Assembly: GCA_026418905.1 (NCBI GenBank)
Contig: JAOAAK010000046.1
Location: 1 to 63,442, forward strand
Length of the DNA: 63,442 bases
Reading direction: 5' to 3'
From: Bacteroidales bacterium
GTDB lineage: Bacteria > Bacteroidota > Bacteroidia > Bacteroidales > DTU049
Of the stretch, positions 1 to 7,039 are shown one piece after another. Within the stretch, counting starts at the first letter, position 1. Every line of letters begins with the position of its first letter. Under the pieces are notes generated by a model. The model saw only the letters and a list, made by a program, of their open reading frames with translations, had not been told where the DNA came from and did no database searches. The position numbers and the translations under genes are program-made.

Positions 1-1379
1 GAACGAACAAACGATGGTTTCGACCATCCATTGATTGTTCCATGACCTCGATACAGCAATAACGAGGTTCCTTGATTGATTGCCGTACGAATCTGATAAT
101 AATTCCCGTTCCAGGGAAAGAAGGGCTTTCGAAGATGAGAAGGTACGGGTTCGCCGGCACTGAAATAATCGTTGTTCCAATAACGAGGATCATCCGTAGC
201 ATCAGCATAATAAATGCGATTGATCCCTTTACCTAAAAATTCAAGATATGAAGCTATTTCTTCGATGGTTTGAGAAAAACGTCTGTCTTCATAGGTGTCG
301 TTGTTGTCGTCCTGAAAGTGAGATACAAGTGTGATTTTTTGATAGTAAGATGACTGCAAAGGTGGATTCTGCTCATAACGCATCACCTTACGTATCATAC
401 TCCTGGCTTCAGCTACAGTGCTTGCAGGCATTCTGCCAATAAAAACTTCAGGAAAATAGTCATCTCCTTCTAACAAAGTATAGGGAAAATCAGAATAATA
501 ATAACCTTGATTATCTTGCACATACACAGCTGGGATTACTTCAACATCACCTAAAAGTAAAACACAGGATAAAGAAAAATCCTTTTTAAAATAATAAGCA
601 AGAATACTATCTTTAACCGAACCAGCAGTCCATCCCGGACATGAAACAACCCTTACATCATATCCCAAAAGAGTTTTCCACATTGCAAAGCTATCGGCCA
701 AAAATTTAAATGTTGGTCGAGTCAGAATAAGATAACCTTCTATCTGCGTATGAGAACTTTTATTGATCATAAACGGATTTAGTACAATATTTCTAAGAAG
801 GACAGAAGGCAATTCTTGCTTTAATTTAATTGATCTATTGGCAATGCGAAACACTATTTTTTGATGGAAAATCCATTTTTGATTAACAAAATCATATTGG
901 AAAGGATAAATTCCAAGCTGAACGAGATTTTGCCCAAAAGCTCTCGTGCGGCGTTCGATTTTTACGATATCAGACGGATAAAGTGAATCAGAACTTTTGA
1001 AAGTATCTTTAATAGATACTATACTTGCAACTTCATAATCAGTCAAGTATTTTTTTTCTGCAGGTAAAAAACCACCATAGAAGAAGGTATCAGTAACGGA
1101 TATGAGCCTTATTTGTGGAAAGGCTTCGTCCCAAATTAACCAAGGATGAAATGAAGAAAGAGAGGGCCTGCCTGAGTCAAGGATGGTAGAAAAATGAGGA
1201 AAACGTGGAACTATGCATAATTTTCCGTTGCGATAAATGCTATCGAGCACCCATGACTTAAATTCAAGCTGAATGTCTACTGAATCATTTTTCTGAATAA
1301 AGTATGTAACCTTTATAGCTTGAGAGAAAAACATATGAGCTAAAGAAACGAGGCATAAAAAAAGAAAGGTTCTTCTCAT
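1..1379 (-). CDS. Gingipain-like C25 cysteine peptidase, 3' end beyond the window
   Basis: I translated this strand by hand. The frame opens with ATG at 1379 and runs through base 1 without a stop, so 459 residues are visible. A signal peptide (MRRTFLFLCLVSLA...FFSQA) is followed by a long beta-rich prodomain-like region. A C25 core then begins around residue 270, with LLGDVEVIP, SDFPY and EVFIGRMPA. The motif LLYRGHGT carries the likely catalytic histidine at residue 446; the catalytic cysteine would lie outside the window. C25 peptidases are usually exported by T9SS and cut after Arg or Lys; specificity cannot be read here. The gene starts one base after the stop of the upstream type B cargo, which suggests cotranscription. 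The compact prodomain and gingipain-type GRMPA context argue against the sortase PorU, but the missing C-terminus leaves this open. Confidence 0.85.
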   Translation of the reverse strand, partial: MRRTFLFLCLVSLAHMFFSQAIKVTYFIQKNDSVDIQLEFKSWVLDSIYRNGKLCIVPRFPHFSTILDSGRPSLSSFHPWLIWDEAFPQIRLISVTDTFFYGGFLPAEKKYLTDYEVASIVSIKDTFKSSDSLYPSDIVKIERRTRAFGQNLVQLGIYPFQYDFVNQKWIFHQKIVFRIANRSIKLKQELPSVLLRNIVLNPFMINKSSHTQIEGYLILTRPTFKFLADSFAMWKTLLGYDVRVVSCPGWTAGSVKDSILAYYFKKDFSLSCVLLLGDVEVIPAVYVQDNQGYYYSDFPYTLLEGDDYFPEVFIGRMPASTVAEARSMIRKVMRYEQNPPLQSSYYQKITLVSHFQDDNNDTYEDRRFSQTIEEIASYLEFLGKGINRIYYADATDDPRYWNNDYFSAGEPVPSHLRKPFFPWNGNYYQIRTAINQGTSLLLYRGHGTINGWSKPSFVR

Positions 1380-1380
1380 C

Positions 1381-4300
1381 TCATCTATACAAATGAATTA
1401 CTCCTCTTAAAGTTCTTTTTCGTAAGCCATCTAATGTTTTTTCATATACATCACAAACATAAAAATAGACCCCTTCAGGACTTAGTTGATGAGTGTACAT
1501 GTTTTTTCCATCCCACAGTATCATAGGGTTTTGAGTTTTAAAGACTTCCTTACCCCAACGATTAAAAATGTGGAGGTCAATACGTTCAACAAAATCAAAC
1601 GGGAATGGACAAAACAGATCATTCCATCCATCACCATTGGGCGTAAAAATATTAGGTAAACTATAGAGATCACACAGATCGATGTCGACACATATTTCGG
1701 GAGAAAATGTACTTTCGTTTCCTGAAGAATCAATAGAAGTTAGTTGATAACAACCGGCTACTGTATTTTGGAGTTGATGATAATAATTCGATACATTAAA
1801 AGTATCTACTGGTTGCCATTCATCTAATAAGAGAGTCGGCTTGTAATAAAGAACAAAACCATACCAATCTTCTTCGTTACAATTAGGATTGCGGTAAGCT
1901 GTAATTTGATTTTGTATCTCAGAACAAAGCGTTTTTACTTCAAGTGTTGGGGGACAAGGAGGTTCAAGATCTTTAGGCATGAGACAAACTTCTTGAGAGA
2001 AATTCCGCAGAGGAACTGGTAATCCACTCATGGTATATCTCCCAACTGTTTCAACAACATAACAATATGTTTTATTGTTAAGTAGACCCGTATCTAGAAA
2101 AAAATTAGTCAAACTCTGGCCAATGGAGTCAAATTGCTGAGTTTGATTATTTTTTCGATAAATTACCGTATAATCGATCAACCAAGGAACTTGAGTTTCC
2201 CAACTCAAGAAGATAGCTTTGTTCAAAGAAGTTGGCTTAAGAAAAACTGACCAAGCAGGATAAGAAATTCCAACGTCAACAAAATTGCTTGTTCCGTTTC
2301 CTGACTGAAAATGAATTTTATATCGATACTTTTTATCCGTTGTATTTAAATTACTGTCTATAAAAGCACCCGCATTTAAACCTTCTATAGAAGATATGGG
2401 AATCTCATTTCCATCCTGCACCATTCTATATAATACATAACGATAAGGTGGCTGAAAGGCTGTTGAATCCCATTTGAGAGGTGGTATCCATTTAATTTGA
2501 ATTTTTCCATCAAGTACACTAGTTCTAGTAACACTCACATGTGTGATTAATGGCACATCTGGCTCAATTTGAGCACAAGCCTCTAAAGAAGCTTTGCTTA
2601 AAGCACCATCAGCAAACCAATATATTATCCTATAACAATATTCGTTACCAGCAGGTAATTCCATGCCTCCATTATTGTCTAAATAACTTGTCTGAGAGAT
2701 ATCATAAATAGTGTCTATGCAAACATAACCTAGATAGGAAGGAAGTCCAGTCTCACATTGAGCTGGATTAAATGAACTTGGTCCGATTTTTCTATAAACA
2801 TAATATCCTATCGCATTCGAACATGATGCAGGATCCCACGACACCAGCACATTGTGCCCTTGCGCCTGAGCTGTTACATTCTGCACAGGTGGTGCAATAA
2901 CCTCCAAAAATCGAGTTTCTTCAATTGTTTTATATGGACTAACACGTAAAAGCCTAACATTGTCAATACCCCAATGATCATAATCTTTGTCCGTACACTC
3001 AAACTGAATCCAACGAACTCTAACATTTGACGATAAAAAAGTAGGTGGTATGGGAATAGAAAAATTATTCCACTTAATCAGATATGATGCATGGCCAGGA
3101 CTATCAACCGGAAAAGCAGGATTGAAATAAGCTAGCGTAACCCAATTTTGTCCATTTACACTACATTGAACGTATACACCTTCGTCGGGTTCATCGGGTC
3201 CTTCACAGTCGGTGTTAGGGACACCTGTATGAGTAGAAAAAAGCATATCAAACACAAGAACATAATCCCCATTTGAGAGATCGAGAACGGGTGAAAGTAA
3301 AAATCTTGGAGTGGTCGAATCCTTTCCAAACCACAGATATGTCGTAGAATCCCATCCTTCTCCGCATGTTTTTCCGATTAAACCAGAACTTGAATGCGTG
3401 AATGGACCAGAACTTCCATTAAAACTGCTTAACATTTTCCAGCTTCCACTATCTGAAAAAGCTTTTACCTGGAAAGTTAATTCATAGGGATCTTTCCTAA
3501 CCTCATGACAAGTGGGTAACCACGAGAAATTTGAAACAACTTCATGTTGGTCACATAATGATAAAAATTGCGGGGGATTACCGATTGAAAAAACATCCGA
3601 AAAAACCGTCAAACATACGCTATCATTACCTGTTAGAGATGCCCTCACTTGTTCAGAGAAATTTTGTCCGGCTATGACACAGGTATCAGAAAAAACATCA
3701 AGTTGTGGTTGATTAGGCTGACAACTTACCACTTGAACAAGAGATGTCCTAGCAATAGTACCCACAAGAACACCTTGCCAGTATTTTTCTACGCGAACAG
3801 AATACGCCCAAAAACCATTCATAGTAGGAACAAAAGTTACCTTGCCAGTATTTTGATCGATCTGAAATCCATTCGAAGACGAAGGAAACACATAACCAGA
3901 AGCTATCTGATTGCTACTGCTACGACATGGTTGAAGAAAGTATTTGAGCTCGTCATGATCATTTCCAGGAATAGCCTTTAGATCTAAGGTAGATGTTTGA
4001 TTTATACATGCACTTTCGTTGGGTGGCAGCAGAAAAGTTGGAGAGTTAATATAAGTTAACATGGTTGTAACGAAAATCTTTGCTTCTATATAAAGAGGCT
4101 CTTGATGCGAAAGAGTAATATTTGAAACAGATGTGGGATAATTTTCATATAAAACAGAAACAGTGTAGAGTCCTGATCCAGCATATGTATGGGTTCCTCG
4201 ATACACCACTTTCGTTAATCTTCCTGGTAAGTCTTGGTGAAACATATACTGGACAAAACCCTGCGTATTATCCCCCCATTGGATAGGAATTTTTTGGTCG

Positions 4301-4449
4301 ACTGGCGTATGATCTAAAGTATAAATGATAACATCAACACGATACGTTAATGCATTGCTTTTTTCCCATATTAGTTCGATGGACCAGATATTCATGGCTT
4401 CGGACAAAAGCGAAAATAAGGAAACGAAAGCCACTAAAAAATGTCTCAC
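1381..4449 (-). CDS. Large secreted multidomain protein with T9SS type B sorting domain
   Basis: The 1022-residue product starts with a signal peptide (MRHFLVAFVSLFSLL). A PKD-like stretch (IQWGDNT, THTY) lies near residues 45-110. A reelin/MAM-like beta-sandwich near 340-520 ends in HWGIDNVRLL. Several fibronectin type III-like modules follow between about 540 and 920. The last 90 residues form the gliding-motility-associated C-terminal domain (NIFTPNGDGWND, IFNRWGKEVF, WDG, GVYFY), the type B signal for T9SS export. These features predict an exported or cell-surface protein, probably adhesive or a scaffold; no catalytic motif is visible. It lies 31 bases after the SRPBCC gene and one base before the C25 peptidase gene, so the two secreted products are probably made together. 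Its substrate or partner is unknown. Confidence 0.85.
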   Translation of the reverse strand: MRHFLVAFVSLFSLLSEAMNIWSIELIWEKSNALTYRVDVIIYTLDHTPVDQKIPIQWGDNTQGFVQYMFHQDLPGRLTKVVYRGTHTYAGSGLYTVSVLYENYPTSVSNITLSHQEPLYIEAKIFVTTMLTYINSPTFLLPPNESACINQTSTLDLKAIPGNDHDELKYFLQPCRSSSNQIASGYVFPSSSNGFQIDQNTGKVTFVPTMNGFWAYSVRVEKYWQGVLVGTIARTSLVQVVSCQPNQPQLDVFSDTCVIAGQNFSEQVRASLTGNDSVCLTVFSDVFSIGNPPQFLSLCDQHEVVSNFSWLPTCHEVRKDPYELTFQVKAFSDSGSWKMLSSFNGSSGPFTHSSSGLIGKTCGEGWDSTTYLWFGKDSTTPRFLLSPVLDLSNGDYVLVFDMLFSTHTGVPNTDCEGPDEPDEGVYVQCSVNGQNWVTLAYFNPAFPVDSPGHASYLIKWNNFSIPIPPTFLSSNVRVRWIQFECTDKDYDHWGIDNVRLLRVSPYKTIEETRFLEVIAPPVQNVTAQAQGHNVLVSWDPASCSNAIGYYVYRKIGPSSFNPAQCETGLPSYLGYVCIDTIYDISQTSYLDNNGGMELPAGNEYCYRIIYWFADGALSKASLEACAQIEPDVPLITHVSVTRTSVLDGKIQIKWIPPLKWDSTAFQPPYRYVLYRMVQDGNEIPISSIEGLNAGAFIDSNLNTTDKKYRYKIHFQSGNGTSNFVDVGISYPAWSVFLKPTSLNKAIFLSWETQVPWLIDYTVIYRKNNQTQQFDSIGQSLTNFFLDTGLLNNKTYCYVVETVGRYTMSGLPVPLRNFSQEVCLMPKDLEPPCPPTLEVKTLCSEIQNQITAYRNPNCNEEDWYGFVLYYKPTLLLDEWQPVDTFNVSNYYHQLQNTVAGCYQLTSIDSSGNESTFSPEICVDIDLCDLYSLPNIFTPNGDGWNDLFCPFPFDFVERIDLHIFNRWGKEVFKTQNPMILWDGKNMYTHQLSPEGVYFYVCDVYEKTLDGLRKRTLRGVIHLYR

Positions 4450-4480
4450 ACGTAACTTTTTCCAAAGATAAATAAAAAAA

Positions 4481-4882
4481 TCATTCCTTGTTTAGCTGCT
4501 CGAAGAATCTACTAAATATTTCTTTCAACGTTATTTTAAGTATTGGCACGAAGAAAAAAGGCACATCATGCTCAAAAGTCATGGATATCAATGTTTTATC
4601 GGTATGAATCATGGAAAGCGAAACATTTAAAGCAAAAGACCTATCAGGCATAGATGGAATTTCAGGTTTCAAACGAAAGGAATTATCTGAGATTTCTTCA
4701 ATTTTTATTTTTATAATCCCAAGTGCTTCGTCAAAAACTTCTACTTCATTATCCATAAAATTAACTTTCTTGTCGGGTGGGATTTGAATCACATCTTTTA
4801 GCAAGTAAGGTTCTCTGAAAATTTTTCTGATTTCATCGATGTTTTTATTCACCGTATAGGTAGGGAAATCCATTTCCTTCAT
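4481..4882 (-). CDS. Small SRPBCC-like (START/COQ10 fold) protein
   Basis: I place the start at the ATG ending at 4882, because it overlaps the pyrE stop in an ATGA and gives a 133-residue protein. An alternative ATG four codons upstream gives 137. Alternating strands, a helix near the N-terminus (IDEIRKIFREPY) and a long C-terminal helix (ILKITLKEIFSRFFEQLNKE) suit the SRPBCC ligand-binding fold. A small protein of this type behind pyrE is, from memory, a recurrent arrangement in Bacteroidota. No catalytic residue can be identified and there is no signal peptide, so it should be cytosolic. The coupling suggests a role linked to orotate phosphoribosyltransferase, which is inference. The family assignment rests on length, pattern and neighbourhood. 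Confidence 0.7.
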   Translation of the reverse strand: MKEMDFPTYTVNKNIDEIRKIFREPYLLKDVIQIPPDKKVNFMDNEVEVFDEALGIIKIKIEEISDNSFRLKPEIPSMPDRSFALNVSLSMIHTDKTLISMTFEHDVPFFFVPILKITLKEIFSRFFEQLNKE

Positions 4883-5523
4883 TGGGCATTCCATTTATCT
4901 GGTGCAATACGCCATGCTTCTAAAGTTTGAAGCATGTCTTCATGTATATAACCTGAGATTATCGCTTTTTTCAAAAGGGAAGGATAATCTGAAAGTGTAA
5001 CTAACTTACATCTCATCTTTTCGAACGATTCTTCTGTCGATGGAAATGCGTAACTAAAGTTTGCCATCATTCCAAGAACTTCGACATGATTTGCTCGAAG
5101 AATATCAAGCACTTGCAAGCTGCTTTTTCCTGTCGAAACAAGATCTTCGACAATCACAACCTTACTTTCTGCCTTAAGATCTCCTTCTATTTGGTGTTGA
5201 AGTCCATGATCTTTAGGATTAGATCTTACGTAAACAAGAGGCAACTTCATTCTGTCAGCAACCATGCTCGCCCAAGGAATACCTGCTGTTGCAACTCCAG
5301 CAATAACTTGAGCTTCTTTAAAGTAAGTATCCAAAATCTTTATCATACCTTCTAAAATGACCTCTCTTGCATCTGGATATGAAAGAAGCCTTCTGTTATC
5401 ACAATATATGGGAGATTTCCAACCACTTGCCCACGTAAAAAAAGAATCTACAGATAACAAAATTGCTTTCTTTTGCAATAAAATTTCTGCTATCTTTGCT
5501 GAAAATTCTTCACTGAACAACAT
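4879..5523 (-). CDS. pyrE: Orotate phosphoribosyltransferase
   Basis: This cytosolic enzyme joins orotate to PRPP to make orotidine 5'-phosphate in pyrimidine synthesis. The 214-residue protein has the family N-terminus (AEILLQKKAILLS), FTWASGWKSPIYCDNR and the PRPP-binding loop VVIVEDLVSTGKSS. The open frame extends 36 codons further upstream, but those codons run antisense to the Nudix gene, and family members begin near MLFSEEFSAK, so I chose the ATG at 5523. That start codon overlaps the divergent Nudix start within one CATG. A -7 match lies at 5554-5561. The gene is coupled through ATGA to the SRPBCC-like gene. Dihydroorotase, the preceding-but-one step, is encoded elsewhere in the window at 23692. 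Confidence 0.95.
   Translation of the reverse strand: MLFSEEFSAKIAEILLQKKAILLSVDSFFTWASGWKSPIYCDNRRLLSYPDAREVILEGMIKILDTYFKEAQVIAGVATAGIPWASMVADRMKLPLVYVRSNPKDHGLQHQIEGDLKAESKVVIVEDLVSTGKSSLQVLDILRANHVEVLGMMANFSYAFPSTEESFEKMRCKLVTLSDYPSLLKKAIISGYIHEDMLQTLEAWRIAPDKWNAQ
5491..5498 (+). promoter_or_regulatory. Candidate -7 element for the Nudix gene
   Basis: TATCTTTG matches TAnnTTTG exactly and lies 23 bases before the Nudix ATG, inside pyrE codons on the other strand. A TTG at 5473-5475 could serve as the -33 element, although its spacing of 15 bases is short. Confidence 0.45.
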
Positions 5524-6151
5524 GCAACAAATATATAAAGTTTTTACATCTTCCAAAGTTATAGTATTTTCAAATTCAGCACCATCGGATGAACATATTC
5601 TAGTTTTAGATGCTAGTGCTTTGGTTAACATTCATGGAATTTTGAAAAACTTTGAACAAAACCCTTCCGTTCAGATTTGCTATTTTGTAGATGCTGAAGT
5701 GGAAAAATTATTTTCTAATTTTTACTCTCACATGCGAGTTATTCCAGCTGCTGGTGGAATCGTATATAGCCCACAGAAAAAAGTTCTTATCATCTATCGT
5801 CTTAAAAGTTGGGATTTTCCCAAGGGTAAAATTGATTGGGGAGAAACTGACGAAATGGCAGCCTTGAGAGAAGTTTCAGAAGAAACAGGTATACAAGATT
5901 TGACTATCGTCAGGCGACTTCAACCTACTTTTCATCTATACAATGCTGGGGATAGTTACATACTTAAAGAAACTCATTGGTTTTTAATGAAATGCTCGAC
6001 ATCTCCCTTGCTTAAACCTCAATTTGAAGAAAACATCACCCAAGTCAAATGGGTTGATTTGGATGAACTTGAAAAATACAAACCCCTGATGTACCCATCA
6101 CTTCATCAACTTATTGATGAAGTGCGTCACATCCTCTTTCAAACGGTATAA
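5522..6151 (+). CDS. Nudix hydrolase
   Basis: The protein has 209 residues from the ATG at 5522. The frame is open upstream to 5357, but that part is antisense to pyrE and does not look like this family. A complete Nudix box spans residues 102-124 (GKIDWGE...REVSEETGI, fitting GX5EX7REUXEEXGU). It is preceded by an N-terminal alpha/beta region of about 70 residues that is typical of the Bacteroidota version of this protein. Such enzymes hydrolyse nucleoside diphosphate derivatives with Mg2+; the exact substrate cannot be predicted. It is divergent from pyrE, with overlapping start codons, and is followed by htpX on the same strand. There is no signal peptide, so it should be cytosolic. Confidence 0.9.
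   Translation: MQQIYKVFTSSKVIVFSNSAPSDEHILVLDASALVNIHGILKNFEQNPSVQICYFVDAEVEKLFSNFYSHMRVIPAAGGIVYSPQKKVLIIYRLKSWDFPKGKIDWGETDEMAALREVSEETGIQDLTIVRRLQPTFHLYNAGDSYILKETHWFLMKCSTSPLLKPQFEENITQVKWVDLDELEKYKPLMYPSLHQLIDEVRHILFQTV
5554..5561 (-). promoter_or_regulatory. Candidate -7 element for pyrE
   Basis: On the minus strand these bases read TAACTTTG, an exact match to the Bacteroidota TAnnTTTG element. It lies inside the Nudix coding sequence and would give a leader of about 20-25 bases. A second match (TATATTTG, 5528-5535) sits so close to the ATG that it would give an almost leaderless mRNA. No good -33 TTG is seen at normal spacing. Confidence 0.4.
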
Positions 6152-6185
6152 TTTTTGTAAGTAAGCGAAACAAAAAAATAAACGT

Positions 6186-7031
6186 ATGAATGCCATCAAA
6201 ACCTTTTTCATTTTATTGTTAATGTTTGGTCTATTTCTTCTTGTTGGTTATGCAGTTGCTGGTGAAGAAGGTATGTGGATAGCCCTCATGTTAGCTACAA
6301 TTTTTAACGGATTGTCCTTTATTTTATCTGACAAAATTGCTTTGATGATGTATCGTGCTCGAAAAGTCAGCCCCGAAGAAGCTCCCGAATTACACAGAAT
6401 GGTTGAAGAGTTGGCAGATGAGGCAGGTATACCCAAGCCGGGTGTCTACATTTCTGAGATGGAGATTCCTAACGCTTTTGCCACCGGACGAAGTCCTAGA
6501 CGTTCAGCTGTGGCTGTAACACGTGGTTTGTTAAAATATCTCGACAAAAACGAATTAAAAGGAGTTCTTGCTCATGAAATTGCACACATCGAACATCGGG
6601 ATATCCTGACTGGAACTATTGCTGCAGTCATTGCAAGTGCCATATCATTCATAGCTCAAATGGCCTATTATGCAGGTTTTTTCTTAGGAAGAGATAGGAA
6701 CAATGGCGTAGGTAGTTTGTTATATTTGCTTGTATTAGCTATTCTTACACCTCTTATAGCTAGCATGCTTCAAATGGCCTTATCTCGCACAAGGGAATAT
6801 GCTGCCGATGAGCGAGGAGCAAGATTGGTAGGAAATCCACTTTACCTTGCCAATGCTTTGAGAAAGTTAGGGCTTTATACAGCCCATCGTCCAGCTTCAA
6901 CCAGCGAAATCAATCCCGCAACTTCACATATGCTCATTGTCAATCCCTTTAAGGGCGGTCTCGCTAATTTATTCAGTACTCACCCACCTATTGAAAAGCG
7001 CATTGCAAGACTCGAAAGTATGATCATTTAA
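6186..7031 (+). CDS. htpX: Membrane zinc metalloprotease HtpX
   Basis: The 281-residue protein has two N-terminal membrane segments (about 5-24 and 29-48), the zinc site HEIAH at 130-134, two more hydrophobic segments (about 143-167 and 178-199) and a downstream glutamate at about 204 in SRTREYAADERGA as third ligand. This matches family length and layout. HtpX is an inner-membrane M48 protease that degrades misfolded membrane proteins with its active site facing the cytosol. It lies 34 bases after the Nudix gene and probably shares its transcript. A strong intrinsic terminator follows at 7051-7087, inside the 3' end of the opposing AsmA-like gene. Confidence 0.95.
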   Translation: MNAIKTFFILLLMFGLFLLVGYAVAGEEGMWIALMLATIFNGLSFILSDKIALMMYRARKVSPEEAPELHRMVEELADEAGIPKPGVYISEMEIPNAFATGRSPRRSAVAVTRGLLKYLDKNELKGVLAHEIAHIEHRDILTGTIAAVIASAISFIAQMAYYAGFFLGRDRNNGVGSLLYLLVLAILTPLIASMLQMALSRTREYAADERGARLVGNPLYLANALRKLGLYTAHRPASTSEINPATSHMLIVNPFKGGLANLFSTHPPIEKRIARLESMII

Positions 7032-7039
7032 AATAACTT

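Noticed and set aside
1-1379. The C25 peptidase as the T9SS sortase PorU
   Set aside because: The visible prodomain is short and the core (EVFIGRMPA, YRGHGT) is of general gingipain type. Without the C-terminus the PorU assignment is not supported.
3649-3981. Open frames of 60-130 codons antisense to large genes (here and at 15996-16382, 39352-39729, 44433-44888)
   Set aside because: They run opposite well-supported coding regions, show no family motifs and have composition expected of antisense codons.
5524-5631. An N-terminal extension of PyrE upstream of 5523
   Set aside because: Those 36 codons are antisense to the Nudix gene, have no family likeness, and the PyrE family begins at the inner ATG.
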